Shown in pieces: positions 1 through 8,238 of a DNA stretch of 64,000 bases (position 1 is the stretch's first letter; each line of letters starts with the position of its first letter). Made by a program: the position numbers and the translations under genes. Source of the stretch: DATLLN01 sp963809205 (GTDB taxonomy: Bacteria > Actinomycetota > Thermoleophilia > Gaiellales > JAICJC01); contig CAWEIS010000009.1 in the NCBI GenBank assembly GCA_963809205.1, positions 1 to 64,000 of the forward strand, given 5' to 3'. The notes below the pieces were generated by a model that had not been told where the DNA came from, did not search any database, and was given only the letters and a program-made list of their open reading frames with translations.

Positions 1-101
1 TTGAGTCTCCGGCGTGTTCACAAGCCTCCGACAGTTGGAGCGTGCGAGAACCGGGAGGACAGCACCCAGCCATGAGGGAATGCGGAGCGGTCGCATCGAG
101 G

Positions 102-1828
102 TCACGGCGCGACGTTGAAGCTGAACATCATTCCGCTCTCGTGATGTTCGGCGATATGGCAGTGCGCCATCCAGATGCCGGGGTTGGTGACGTCGAGCAG
201 GATATCCACCGTCTCCCCGGTTCGTACGAGCACGGTGTCCTTCCACACGAGGTTCTCCTCTGTCGCGCCGTCCCGTGCGAGCACGATGAACCGGCCAGCC
301 CCATGGACATGAAACGGGTGGTGCATCGGGTGGTCGGAGTCCATCTCGTTGACCAGTCGCAACTTGACTTGATCGCCGACGCGGAAGTGCCAGTCGATCG
401 CGTGGTTGGCGGCACCGGTGTCTCGATCGACGAAACTCCAACGCATGTTCGCCGGGGTGGTGATCCGATTGATCTCGACCATGTCGTCTTCCCACTCGAT
501 CCCGTCGGCCGTCTCATGGTGCTCGTGGCCGTGACCGCTATGCGCATGCTCGGTCCGTTCAGTCGTCTGGCCGACGAGCGCAGCGGGCAGTAGCTTCATC
601 CCGCACTTGGGGCAGTGCTCGGCCGTGTCGCTGATGACCTCAGGATGCATCGGGCAGGCGTAGCTGTCGGGTGCCTCGGTCGCGAGGAGCTTCATCCCGC
701 ACTTCGGGCAATGATCGGGCTCCTCGCTAACGACGTCTGGGTGCATTGGGCAGGTGTAGACGACAGGGCCGTCGGGGACGGCCATGTCCATCTCGGCGAC
801 CAGCCCGAGCGTCTTGTCCGGCGGCGCGTCGAAGTAGGGCGCCAGCCGCTCCCGCTCTGCCACCCATTCTGGATTGTCACGGAGCAGGGCGAACTGCTCG
901 GCAAGCGGGGGCTCGGCTGGCTGGGCGGCTACGTCGATCGTGGCGAGCGTGTATGCCCGGCCCGGCGTTTGGTGCTCGAGCGTCAGCTTTCCTGGCTTCT
1001 CGAAGAGCGCGTCGATCACGATCCGCTCAGACGGCGCCAGGATCACCGAGTCGACGAACTCCTCGCGCTCGAAACGGCCGCTGTCGCCGCCGACGAGCTT
1101 CATCTGGGCGCCCGGCAGGGCGACATTGAAGACGCGTGTGTTGGCCGTGTTGGTGAGGTAGAAGCGGATAACCTCGCCGCGCTGCGCCGCTACGGAGAGG
1201 TCGGGCTGGCCGCCGACGAGGAGCAGGGTGCCGAACCGCCCCATCGCCACGTAGTTGGTCTCGGTGCGGCTGAACGGCGCGATCTTCCCGTCTTCGAGCA
1301 GGACGTCGTCCAGCGTCAGGGCGATCTCGCGGTGCACGGGCGGCCAATAGTCGGGATCGGCTGGCTCGACGAGGATGTTCCCATAGAGGCCCATCTCCTG
1401 GCCGTAGTCCTCACGGATGTGCGGGTGGTACCAGTAGACGCCAGGATCTGGGAACGAGATCCGATAGGCGAAGGATGCCCCAACGGGAATCGGCGCCTGG
1501 GTTTCGTGGGTGCCGTCATAGCGGTTCTCGAGTCGCAGGCCGTGCCAGTGCACGGTCGCTTCCATCTCGGTGTCGTTGGTGACGTCGACGGTGACTTCGG
1601 AGCCCTCGCGGACGCGCAGGGTCGGGCCTGGGATGGAGCCGTTGTAGGCGAGCATGCGCACCGTGTCATCTCCGAGCTGCTTGACGACGGGTGCGATTCG
1701 CAGGTTGATGGTGGTCGCCGCTCGGCGAGGTCGACTACGTCGGTCTCGACGGCGGTGGGCAGCCCCGCGACTGCTGTTGAGAAATGCGTGTCGGCGTCGG
1801 CTTGGTGTTCGGTGTCGTGCGTGTTCAT
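102..1828 (-). CDS. Multicopper oxidase with two embedded heavy-metal-binding modules (one frameshift)
   Basis: Laccase/copper-oxidase type protein that would oxidise a substrate (possibly Cu(I)) with O2. The N-terminus (MNTHDTEHQADADTHF...) starts at 1828. The cupredoxin signature HWHG appears early, YWYHPHIRE follows, and HPMHHPFHVHG and HCHIAEHHESGMM near the C-terminus give the T1/T2/T3 copper ligands. Between cupredoxin domains 2 and 3 sit two near-identical modules with the pattern Y-x-CPMHP-x(9-11)-HCPKCGMKLL, which is the heavy-metal-binding (HMBD/YHS-like) motif, followed by a His-rich stretch (HAHSGHGHEHH). This insertion is unusual for the family. No signal peptide is seen. The frame changes near 1718; one missing G in the coding strand would restore AER-ATTINLR. 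The gene lies 3 nt after the monooxygenase on the same strand. Confidence 0.85.
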
Positions 1829-1831
1829 GAG

Positions 1832-3020
1832 TTAGACCTCTTCTTTCGTGTCTGCTGCCTGCGGACCGTGGGTGGCGCCGGGCTGGGGCGGTGGCGGCGG
1901 CTGGAGCCGGCGCGGCGGTATCGATCTTGGTGGCGATGAACTCGGCATCGGCCTTGACCCAGCCGAGGAGCGCGGAGCCGCGTGTGTGCTGCCACGCCAG
2001 GCCGAGGAAGTAGAGGCCTGGCACACGGGTGACCCCGCGGCGGTGATCGAGGCGGCCGTCGGCATCGAGCACAGGAGCGGTGATCCAGGCGAAGTCGGGT
2101 CGATACCCAGTGGCCCAGATCACGGCGTCGAACTCCTGCTCACTGCCGTCGGCGAATGTGACGGTCCGGCCCGAGGCTGCAACGACGCGCGACCTGAGCG
2201 TGACGGCATAGCGCCGCTTGAGCTCGCGCGGGCTTGACCCGATGAGCGTGTCGCGGTCGCGGAGCCGTCGGCCGAGTCGCGAGTCGACCGTCTTGTCCAG
2301 CAGTCTCAGCGTCGTCAACCACCAGAAGATGTCGCGGCCGAGGAGCTTCTGCGGCAGGGGCGTCTGGCGAGAGCCGATCGCGAGCTGCACAGCGTGAGTT
2401 GCTGACAGTTCCTTGGCGATCTGGAAGCCGGTGTTGCCTCCACCGACGACTAGGACGCGTCCATCGGGGACATCGCTCGGCCGGCGGTAGTCGGCGCTGT
2501 GCGTCTGGAAGACCTCAGCTGCGAGCTGGTCGGCGGCTGGCGGCACACGTGGCCGCTGGAACGGGCCGGTAGCGACGACGACCTGATCCGCCACGATCTG
2601 CCGCCCGTCGACTTCAAGCCGGAACGCGCCGTTCTCCTGGGTCAGCGACCGGACAGCGCTGTTGAACTCGATCGGGAGATCGAAGGTCGCCGCGTACTGG
2701 TCGAGATAGGCGATCACTTCATCGCGTGTCGGATAGCCGCCGGCGTCGCCAGGGAAGCCGAGTCCAGGAAGTGCGTCATGGCGCCGAGGGGTAAACAGGA
2801 CGAGTGAGTTCCAACGGCCGCGCCACGCGGCGCCTACAGCGCCGGCGGCTTCGAGGATTACAAACCGCCGCCCCTGCCGGGCGAGGAAATAGCCGATCGC
2901 CATCCCGGCCTGCCCGGCGCCGATCACAACGACGTCGAAGCGCTCCGGAGGCACGGCCGCGTCCGTTGCCGCCGGTGCTGCGGCAGCTGCGGGTTTCAAA
3001 GTGTTCGTGGGGTTGGTCAA
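1832..3020 (-). CDS. Flavin-containing monooxygenase / NAD(P)-FAD oxidoreductase
   Basis: Single-component FAD- and NAD(P)H-dependent oxidoreductase of the flavoprotein monooxygenase type. The FAD-binding GxGxxG motif is VVVIGAGQAGMAIGYFLA at about residues 29-46, the NADPH-binding motif is VLVVGGGNTGFQIAKEL near residue 190, and the family motif ATGYRPDF lies near residue 303. These fit a protein of about 370-395 residues. Its frame runs open into the following multicopper oxidase, giving an artificial 972-residue reading frame. The linker is arginine-rich nonsense, so I place the true end at about 1832 (TKEEV-stop) after a presumed indel between 1850 and 1930. It is followed immediately by the oxidase, so the two are probably cotranscribed. 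Substrate unknown. Confidence 0.75.
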
Positions 3021-3038
3021 CTGTCAGTCCTTCACGGG

Positions 3039-3479
3039 TTAGTGATGGAGTTGGGTGCCGGCGATGATTTCGACGGCGATTATGGTCGCGGCTACCCAGT
3101 CGACCACGAGGCAAAACGGTGGCCACCAGCGGGTGTTTGCGACGAACTGCCGGCGGTGCTGCCACAGATCCTTGACTCCGTGACCGGCGAGGCCGACAAC
3201 GAGCAGCCACGGTGAACCGGTGACCGCTACAGCGGCGATGATGACGAATACCCCGGCGACTGTGCTCTCGACAGCGAGGACCGTTCGGCGTCCATCGGCC
3301 ACTGCAAAACCGATGTACACGGAAGCGATTACCACGATGCCCAACGTGTAAACGGTCGCCGGGTCGAGCCACCAGAAGGCAAGCGGTGTCGCCGCCTGGC
3401 CCACGCCGACAGCGACGCCCCAGTACACTGCCGCTCGCCACTGCGCGGTCACCGGGGCTGCGGTGGAGGTGATTCTCAT
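3039..3479 (-). CDS. Small integral membrane protein, unknown function
   Basis: A 146-residue protein with about four or five hydrophobic segments (for example AVYWGVAVGVGQAATPLAFW, VYTLGIVVIASVYIGFAVA, VFVIIAAVAV, WLLVVGLAGHGVKDLWQ). The motif GLAGHGVKDLWQHR between helices is distinctive, but I do not recognise the family. It starts with ATG overlapping the stop of an upstream small ORF (ATGA) and ends 18 nt before the monooxygenase, so it belongs to the minus-strand oxidase operon. A role in the membrane next to the copper/FAD oxidases is inference from position only. Confidence 0.7.
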   Translation of the reverse strand: MRITSTAAPVTAQWRAAVYWGVAVGVGQAATPLAFWWLDPATVYTLGIVVIASVYIGFAVADGRRTVLAVESTVAGVFVIIAAVAVTGSPWLLVVGLAGHGVKDLWQHRRQFVANTRWWPPFCLVVDWVAATIIAVEIIAGTQLHH

Positions 3480-3710
3480 GCCGGCTTCGGCGCGATGCGC
3501 CGGTCCGATCGGATGGCGGAGTTTCGGGCGATGACCTGGTCGAAACTGCTCCCGTTTCTGACGCCCAGAGGGGGGCCGACGAAGGCGGAGATCATGCCTC
3601 CTGTCATTGCGGTGATGTCCGTGGTGGAGATCGAGCCTATGGACTCACCGCCGACCAGGGCTGCGGCCGAGCGCAGTCAAGACCACCGAGAGGCGATCGA
3701 GGAGACTCAT
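3476..3710 (-). CDS. Small ORF (about 77 aa), probable single frameshift, coupled to membrane protein
   Basis: From ATG at 3710 (MSLLDRLSVVLTALGR) the reading frame stops early. Dropping one base near 3658 lets it continue as ALVGGESIGSISTTDITAM... and end RIAPKPA-stop at 3476-3478. That stop overlaps the ATG of the downstream membrane protein (ATGA). The composition of the joined frame looks coding. No family recognised and no strong ribosome site. Treat as tentative. Confidence 0.35.
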
Positions 3711-3784
3711 CGTGACCGTCGAGAGCTTCGGCGCAGCGGGTGCGTGCACACGATCGCACTCACGGTCTTCGCTAGCTCGTTCAC
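3707..3784 (-). CDS. Possible 25-aa leader ORF
   Basis: GTG at 3784 begins MNELAKTVSAIVCTHPLRR..., ending in a TGA that overlaps the ATG of the next small ORF (CGATGAGT). An AGGAAG lies about 11 nt upstream. It would be the first cistron of the minus-strand oxidase operon. Support is only the stop-start overlap and the weak Shine-Dalgarno, so this may be chance. Confidence 0.2.
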   Translation of the reverse strand: MNELAKTVSAIVCTHPLRRSSRRSR

Positions 3785-4336
3785 AGGAGCACTTCCTTAG
3801 AAGACTGGCCGGGCGCCGGACGGCACTCAGCCCGCGTCTTCCCGAAGCTCACTCGCGCCTTCCGAACGGGCGTCAGCAGCCATCGAGCCGCGCGACAGAA
3901 CTCGATCTGCGTCGTCTAATCGACGGCTGCCGCGACGGGTCAGCGTGGAACTAGTCTATCACCTCGCCATCGGCTCTCCCTGCGCCGGTTCGATGTCCGT
4001 ACGTACCCCCGAAGGCGAGCTCGGCGGCAGTGTCGCCGGTCGACTCGGCCCACCGCCGAGCTCGTGATCGACCCTCGCGAGGTATTCTGGAGGTTGCCGC
4101 GAGCGGTACCGGGCGTCGCCCTCGAGGCCGCGTCCAACCCGCGTCCAAACGGCTCGAAACCGACCTCACATAGAGACTCATCGATAAGGCCGCCAGGACT
4201 CTAAACATCGCAACCAAGCGCCCTCCCGATAGTTCCGGCCAGATGCAGTCGGGTGTTCGAACCCGCTTAGCTCCATCGCTTGACTCGTCCAACCATGCGG
4301 ATCGCCAGATCAGAGGCGAGAGTTTCCGGGGAGCCA
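3785..4336. other. Non-coding or unresolved stretch
   Basis: No convincing gene on either strand; the open frames here are arginine- or serine-rich shadows. It must contain the promoters of the divergent oxidase operon (minus) and the RDD gene (plus). Base composition looks less GC-rich than the rest of the window. A short inverted repeat, CGGGT-GTTCGA-ACCCG, lies near 4249. Confidence 0.5.
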
Positions 4337-5422
4337 ATGTCTGAGAACGAGCGCGACGGCGCGGCTGAAAAGCCCTCGAGGGTCGGTCGGATTGGTGCCG
4401 CTCCGGCGCGGGTCGTTCTCGGACCAGCACGCGCGGTCGTGCGATCGTCGCACGTGGGTCGGTTTGTCCGATCTGGGGTCGGCGGAGTGACGGCGTCGGC
4501 AGGTGGCATGTTCGAGGCCGAGGCGGAGAAGGCGGTCGATGCTGTCCTTGCCGGCCCGATGCCGGAGGCGGTCACGCGCGCACTGATCGAGCGCCAGGTG
4601 GTCGAGCGAGTCGTGTCGGAGCTCGTCGCCAGTGGTGATTTGGAGCGGATGCTGGCGTCGGCGGCCGAGGACAAGCGAACCGAGCAGCTGGTTCAGCGGG
4701 TACTCGCGAATCCGGGTGTCGAGCAGATGTTGATCGACGCGGTGGACAGCAAGCTGGCGGTGAAGCTCACCGATCGGCTGGTGCGTAGCCCGGAGTTTCA
4801 GGGCGTCATCACTGATGCCGTCCGTGATGCTCTGGCTCGCCAGTCTGCAACGCTGGCTGACGCCTTCGCGGCCAGTGCACATCGTATTGACGGTCGCCTG
4901 GAGGCGCCTCCACGCCGGTGGCTCGGTCGGCCGCCGCGACAGGTGGGAGAAGCAACTCCAGGGCCGACGGTGCCGTACGCGGGCCTCGCGTCTCGCGCCG
5001 CAGCGTTCATCGTGGATGTGCTTGCTGTCCACCTGGTTTTCCTTGTTGGCTGCGCGATGGTGGGGTTGGTCGTGACGCTTACCGGTCACGACTTGTCGGG
5101 TTCGGTTGGCGAGGCGTTGGCTGCGGCCGGCTGGCTCGTTCTCGTTGTTGCCTACTTCACGTCCTTCTGGACGACGGTGGGTCAGACTCCGGGAATGAGT
5201 CTGCTGCGCCTTCGTCTGGTCGATGCGAGTGGCGGCGCGCCTGGATTCGGCAGGTCGCTGCTGCGCCTGGTTGGCGCCCTGGTGGCCGTGAGCATCTTCT
5301 TCGTCGGGTTTCTCCCGGTGTTGGTAGACGATCGGCGGCGGGCGCTCCAGGACTTCCTCGCTCGTACCGTTGTCATCTACGACATGACACGGGATATCGG
5401 ACCGAATGTCGCCAGTAAGTAG
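4337..5422 (+). CDS. RDD family membrane protein
   Basis: About 361 residues from ATG 4337 (MSENERDG), preferred over an upstream in-frame start because GGGGAG precedes it. The N-terminal half is soluble and helical (repeated ELVASGDLERMLASAAEDKRT-like segments, possibly a coiled-coil scaffold). The C-terminal third is an RDD domain: GLASRAAAFIVDVLAVH with the R and D of the family motif, then three transmembrane segments and RRALQDFLARTVVIYD. RDD proteins are poorly characterised membrane proteins, some linked to ion transport or stress. No operon partner is evident. Confidence 0.75.
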   Translation: MSENERDGAAEKPSRVGRIGAAPARVVLGPARAVVRSSHVGRFVRSGVGGVTASAGGMFEAEAEKAVDAVLAGPMPEAVTRALIERQVVERVVSELVASGDLERMLASAAEDKRTEQLVQRVLANPGVEQMLIDAVDSKLAVKLTDRLVRSPEFQGVITDAVRDALARQSATLADAFAASAHRIDGRLEAPPRRWLGRPPRQVGEATPGPTVPYAGLASRAAAFIVDVLAVHLVFLVGCAMVGLVVTLTGHDLSGSVGEALAAAGWLVLVVAYFTSFWTTVGQTPGMSLLRLRLVDASGGAPGFGRSLLRLVGALVAVSIFFVGFLPVLVDDRRRALQDFLARTVVIYDMTRDIGPNVASK

Positions 5423-5495
5423 ATAGACGAGGTAGAAGCCTGTCGTTTGCCAAACGAGCCGTCAACGCCCTACTCAGGAGCCCAGAGGTCTGGTG

Positions 5496-5579
5496 ATGGA
5501 ACGAAAGACGCTCAAGGGCATCAAGCAGCGCGTGGAGAAGCTCGATCACCAGACCGACGTCGGCGTCACCGAAGGATGA
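5496..5579 (+). CDS. 27-aa small ORF coupled to the downstream gene
   Basis: ATG 5496 encodes MERKTLKGIKQRVEKLDHQT plus seven more residues, ending in TGA at 5577-5579. The stop overlaps the ATG of the next gene (GGATGACG). AGAGG lies about 7 nt upstream. The peptide is basic and helical. The overlap and Shine-Dalgarno suggest a real translated leader or small protein; no family recognised. Confidence 0.45.
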   Translation: MERKTLKGIKQRVEKLDHQTDVGVTEG

Positions 5580-6196
5580 CGGGGGCAGCCGGTCGAGCGG
5601 CTGTGGATCTGTACTGGTTGCCGTTGGGCGCAGGCGGCCACTCAGTTCGGGTGAACGGGCGAGCGTTCGAGGCGGTCGCCGCCCGGCTGCAGCACCGGTC
5701 GGCGTCCCGCCTCTACCACTCTGCGCTTGAGGTGCAACTACCGGCCACCGGGCGCTTCGTAATCGAACAGGCTCCGATCCCGAACTCACGCGGCGCTCAG
5801 CGAGGAGTGGTTGTCGAGGGGCCGGTGGGCACGCGCTGGCTCGGCCACGCGCGGATCTTCCGTTACGAGGTTCGGCGGTGGCGCGGCGGCACCATCCCTG
5901 ACATCGCCGAAGCCGTCGAAAGTCCGCACAGGCTCACCGAGGATCCACGTGTCGCCCAACGGCTCTGGGACTGCGTGCCTGACCTTCCCGCGCCGATCTG
6001 GGGTCGAGACGAGCTCGGCGCCGGCGAGATGTGGAACTCCAACTCGATCATCTCGTGGCTGCTCGTGCGAAGCGGTCTCGCAATCGAGATGATCCAGCCC
6101 CCAGCCGGCGGTCGCGCACCAGGGTGGAACGCAGGCATCGTGATCGCCCAACGAACCGGCGCGGATGGTCCCGCCGAAAGCGCCGCTCGCATATGA
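5576..6196 (+). CDS. Conserved hypothetical protein, possible permuted papain-like fold
   Basis: A 206-residue soluble protein. ATG 5576 is chosen because it overlaps the stop of the 27-aa ORF and because homology-like sequence (VDLYWLPLGAGGHSVRVNGR) begins just after. It contains a His in LYHSALEV near residue 52 and a motif EMWNSNSIISWLL near residue 160. The order His-then-Asn/Ser motif resembles permuted NlpC/P60 or LRAT-like proteins, where NC-x-x-F holds the nucleophile; here Cys would be replaced by Ser. That assignment is inference, and a catalytic role is unproven. Confidence 0.55.
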   Translation: MTGAAGRAAVDLYWLPLGAGGHSVRVNGRAFEAVAARLQHRSASRLYHSALEVQLPATGRFVIEQAPIPNSRGAQRGVVVEGPVGTRWLGHARIFRYEVRRWRGGTIPDIAEAVESPHRLTEDPRVAQRLWDCVPDLPAPIWGRDELGAGEMWNSNSIISWLLVRSGLAIEMIQPPAGGRAPGWNAGIVIAQRTGADGPAESAARI

Positions 6197-6300
6197 AACC
6201 AATCTGACTCGGATCACAATGAGCGTGAGAGAATCCCCGCTTTCGTCGCAGCACCGGATCTCTTCAGCGACCCACCAAGGCACCCTCCGGGAGGATCACG

Positions 6301-6765
6301 ATGACACGGCAGAACCTGTTCTCCGGCGTGTGGGACGAGGACGACGAGGACCCTGGAACCCGGCGGCGGGTGTTCTGGCGGCCGGACGACGCGCGGATGG
6401 GGGCGACGCTGCACGAGCTCGCCCCCGGCACACCGGAGAGCCGCATGCACATGCATTTCGGCGCCGAGGAGATGTTCTTCGTCCTCCGCGGCCGGCCGGT
6501 GCTCCGAAACCAGCACGGCGAGGAGGCGCTCGCCCCTGGCGAGGTCGTCTTCTGCCCAGAGGGCCGGGCCGGGATGCACACGTTCAGCAATCCGACGGAC
6601 GAGCCGGCCGAAATCCTGGCGATCAGCGCCGGGAGCTTCCCCGACGTCGTCGCCTATCCGGAAGACGGCTACGCGTGGGTGGCGACTCGCGACCCGGATC
6701 CCGAGCTCCTGGCGAAGGGAGGAGACCCCGGCATCATCGCCCGGTTCGAGATCCCGATCGAGTAG
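6301..6765 (+). CDS. Cupin domain protein
   Basis: A 154-residue single-cupin protein. GGGAGG lies 7 nt before ATG 6301. The cupin motif 1 region reads MHMHFGAEEMFFVLRGRPVLR (metal ligands His/His/Glu), and motif 2 reads PEGRAGMHTFSNPTDEP (His). The C-terminus is AYPEDGYAWVATRDPDPELL. Such small cupins bind a metal and often act as isomerases, oxygenases or sensors; the substrate cannot be told. Confidence 0.75.
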   Translation: MTRQNLFSGVWDEDDEDPGTRRRVFWRPDDARMGATLHELAPGTPESRMHMHFGAEEMFFVLRGRPVLRNQHGEEALAPGEVVFCPEGRAGMHTFSNPTDEPAEILAISAGSFPDVVAYPEDGYAWVATRDPDPELLAKGGDPGIIARFEIPIE

Positions 6766-6848
6766 ACCAGGCGGTTGAGGCGGGCGGCTCGTGGGTACCC
6801 GCATCTGGCCGAGCGCAGCCTGCGCGCGGCTGCCGAAAGGAGCACATC

Positions 6849-7049
6849 GTGAGCGTAGCCAAGACGATCGAGCTGTCAGGAACCTCCAGCGACGGGTTCG
6901 AAGCCGCGATCAATGACGTGATCGCGAAGGCGGGCGAGACACTTCGGAACATCGAGGGCGCCTGGGTGAAGGAGCAGAAGGTCGTGGTGTCCGACGGCCG
7001 GGTTACCGGCTACAGGGTGCACCTGGAAGTGACCTTCGTGCTCGACTAG
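6849..7049 (+). CDS. Dodecin family flavin-storage protein
   Basis: A 66-residue protein matching dodecin length and pattern: VAKTIELSGTSSDGFEAAI at the N-terminus, then AGETLRNIEGAWVKEQKV (the W is the residue that stacks on flavin) and a terminal YRVHLEVTFVLD strand. GTG start at 6849 with GAAAGGAG upstream. Dodecins assemble as dodecamers that sequester riboflavin, FMN or CoA. It sits downstream of a cupin gene and converges with the minus-strand cupin pair. Confidence 0.9.
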   Translation: MSVAKTIELSGTSSDGFEAAINDVIAKAGETLRNIEGAWVKEQKVVVSDGRVTGYRVHLEVTFVLD

Positions 7050-7333
7050 CGGCGGCTGATGATCGCATCGCTCGCCGGCGCGCCGCCGCCGGCGGGCACC
7101 GCGTCGATGTCCCACTCGACATCGACGCGGTCGCGGACGCCGCGCATGAAGGCGGCGAACCCTCCGTCGGGCGCGTAGAACGCGTCGGTGTGGTGCGCGT
7201 GGACGTGGGCGCCGGCCACGGACTCGCCTGGGGCGTACCGGGCTTCGGTGATCGTGATCTCCTCACTGGCAACCAGGATGCCGATCGCGCGCGCGTCGCC
7301 GCGCAGAATCATCTCGCGCTCGCTCGTCGCCAT
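7046..7333 (-). CDS. Cupin-like protein lacking the barrel core (internally deleted)
   Basis: A 95-residue protein beginning MATSEREMILRGDARAIGIL and continuing to APGESVAGAHVHAHHTDAFY, the start of a cupin motif. The next residues are APDGGFAAFMRGVRDRVDVE..., which in full-length relatives follows the barrel. The roughly 50-60 residues carrying the second cupin motif are absent without loss of frame. The ATG at 7333 overlaps the stop of the upstream cupin (TGATG), so the pair is translationally coupled. Either a compact paralogue or a deletion product. Confidence 0.6.
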   Translation of the reverse strand: MATSEREMILRGDARAIGILVASEEITITEARYAPGESVAGAHVHAHHTDAFYAPDGGFAAFMRGVRDRVDVEWDIDAVPAGGGAPASDAIISRR

Positions 7334-7734
7334 CACGGTGCGGGGGTCAGGCCGTGGCGGCGCATGACGGCCGCGATCGCCGCGAAGTCGGGCGGGCCGG
7401 CGGCCGCGGCGTCGAGGATGGCCGCGACCTCGCGGAAGTAGTCGGGGCCAATGACGCCCGGAGTCACGATCGCGAGCGCTTTGGCATCGAGCGCGCCCGT
7501 GTTGTCGAACCGGTGGACGGCGCCGCGGGGGATGCAGAGCACCTCGCCGGGGCCGACGTCGATCGGGGCGCCCTCGAGCGTCCAGGCCAGCACGCCGTCC
7601 AGTCCGTAGATTGTCTCCTCGTAGCCGTCGTGGCTGTGCGCCGCTGCGACCCGTGCGCCGGCGGGAACGTCGAACTCGAAGACGGCCACCGAACCGGCCG
7701 ACTGGTCGCCCTCGAGCAGGAAGCGGATCGCCAT
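7333..7734 (-). CDS. Cupin domain protein
   Basis: Start taken at ATG 7734 (MAIRFLLEGDQSAG), giving 133 residues. The cupin motif is AAAHSHDGYEETIYGLDGVL, followed by GEVLCIPRGAVHRFDNTGALD; the His/Glu metal ligands are present. The C-terminal helix DYFREVAAILDAAAAGPPDF is typical of small actinobacterial cupins. It is divergent from the MarR gene starting about 25 bp away, so the MarR protein may control it. Confidence 0.75.
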   Translation of the reverse strand: MAIRFLLEGDQSAGSVAVFEFDVPAGARVAAAHSHDGYEETIYGLDGVLAWTLEGAPIDVGPGEVLCIPRGAVHRFDNTGALDAKALAIVTPGVIGPDYFREVAAILDAAAAGPPDFAAIAAVMRRHGLTPAP

Positions 7735-7759
7735 GTCCCCGACCGTGATCTCCTCTTGT

Positions 7760-8170
7760 GTGCTGGCTCGCGCGCTGCTGCGCATGCCGTGGGAGGAGGT
7801 GCAGCGGCACATGCTCGAGCGGCTGCACCCGCAGGGCTTCGACGACCTCGACGCCGCGCACCTGAACGTCTTTCAGTACCCCGGCCCGCAGGGCACACGG
7901 CCAACTGAGCTGGCGACCCGTGTGCGCATGAGCAAGCAGGCCCTCAACTATCTGCTCCGCGAGCTCGAGCGCCTCGGCTACCTGGAGCGCCGGCCGGATC
8001 CCGAGGATCGGCGTTCCAAGCGCGTCGCTCTCACCGACCGCGGCACCTCCGTCGTCCGCGTGATCCGCGAGGCTGTCGACGAGGTGGAGACGACCTGGGC
8101 ACAGCGGCTGGGGCCGGAGCGCTTCGCACAGCTCCGCGGCCTGCTCGTCGAGCTGAGCCGGTCGGCGTAG
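7760..8170 (+). CDS. MarR family transcriptional regulator
   Basis: About 136 residues. GTG 7760 (VLARALLRMPWEEVQRH) is preferred because homology to MarR proteins begins there; an upstream in-frame ATG at 7733 is possible. The winged helix is visible: PTELATRVRMSKQALNYLLRELERLGYLERR, then the wing PDPEDRRSKRVALTDRG. The protein is divergent from the cupin pair with almost no intergenic space, the usual arrangement for autoregulation and control of the neighbour. Ligand unknown. Confidence 0.85.
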   Translation: MLARALLRMPWEEVQRHMLERLHPQGFDDLDAAHLNVFQYPGPQGTRPTELATRVRMSKQALNYLLRELERLGYLERRPDPEDRRSKRVALTDRGTSVVRVIREAVDEVETTWAQRLGPERFAQLRGLLVELSRSA

Positions 8171-8238
8171 ACGTATCGGTCGTGTAACGACCTCTTGCGG
8201 GGACTTCCGGAGTCCGGTTCGCGCTGTACGCTGGGTTC

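Noticed and set aside
102..3020. Single 972-residue monooxygenase-oxidase fusion protein
   Set aside because: The linker between the two halves is arginine-rich out-of-frame sequence, while the oxidase's own N-terminus (MNTHDTEHQ...) is found in another frame; indels explain it better.
4240..4275. tRNA 3' end or attachment site (GTGTTCGAACCCGC...AGCTCCA)
   Set aside because: The T-arm does not form five pairs with a seven-base loop and no matching 5' acceptor strand exists upstream.
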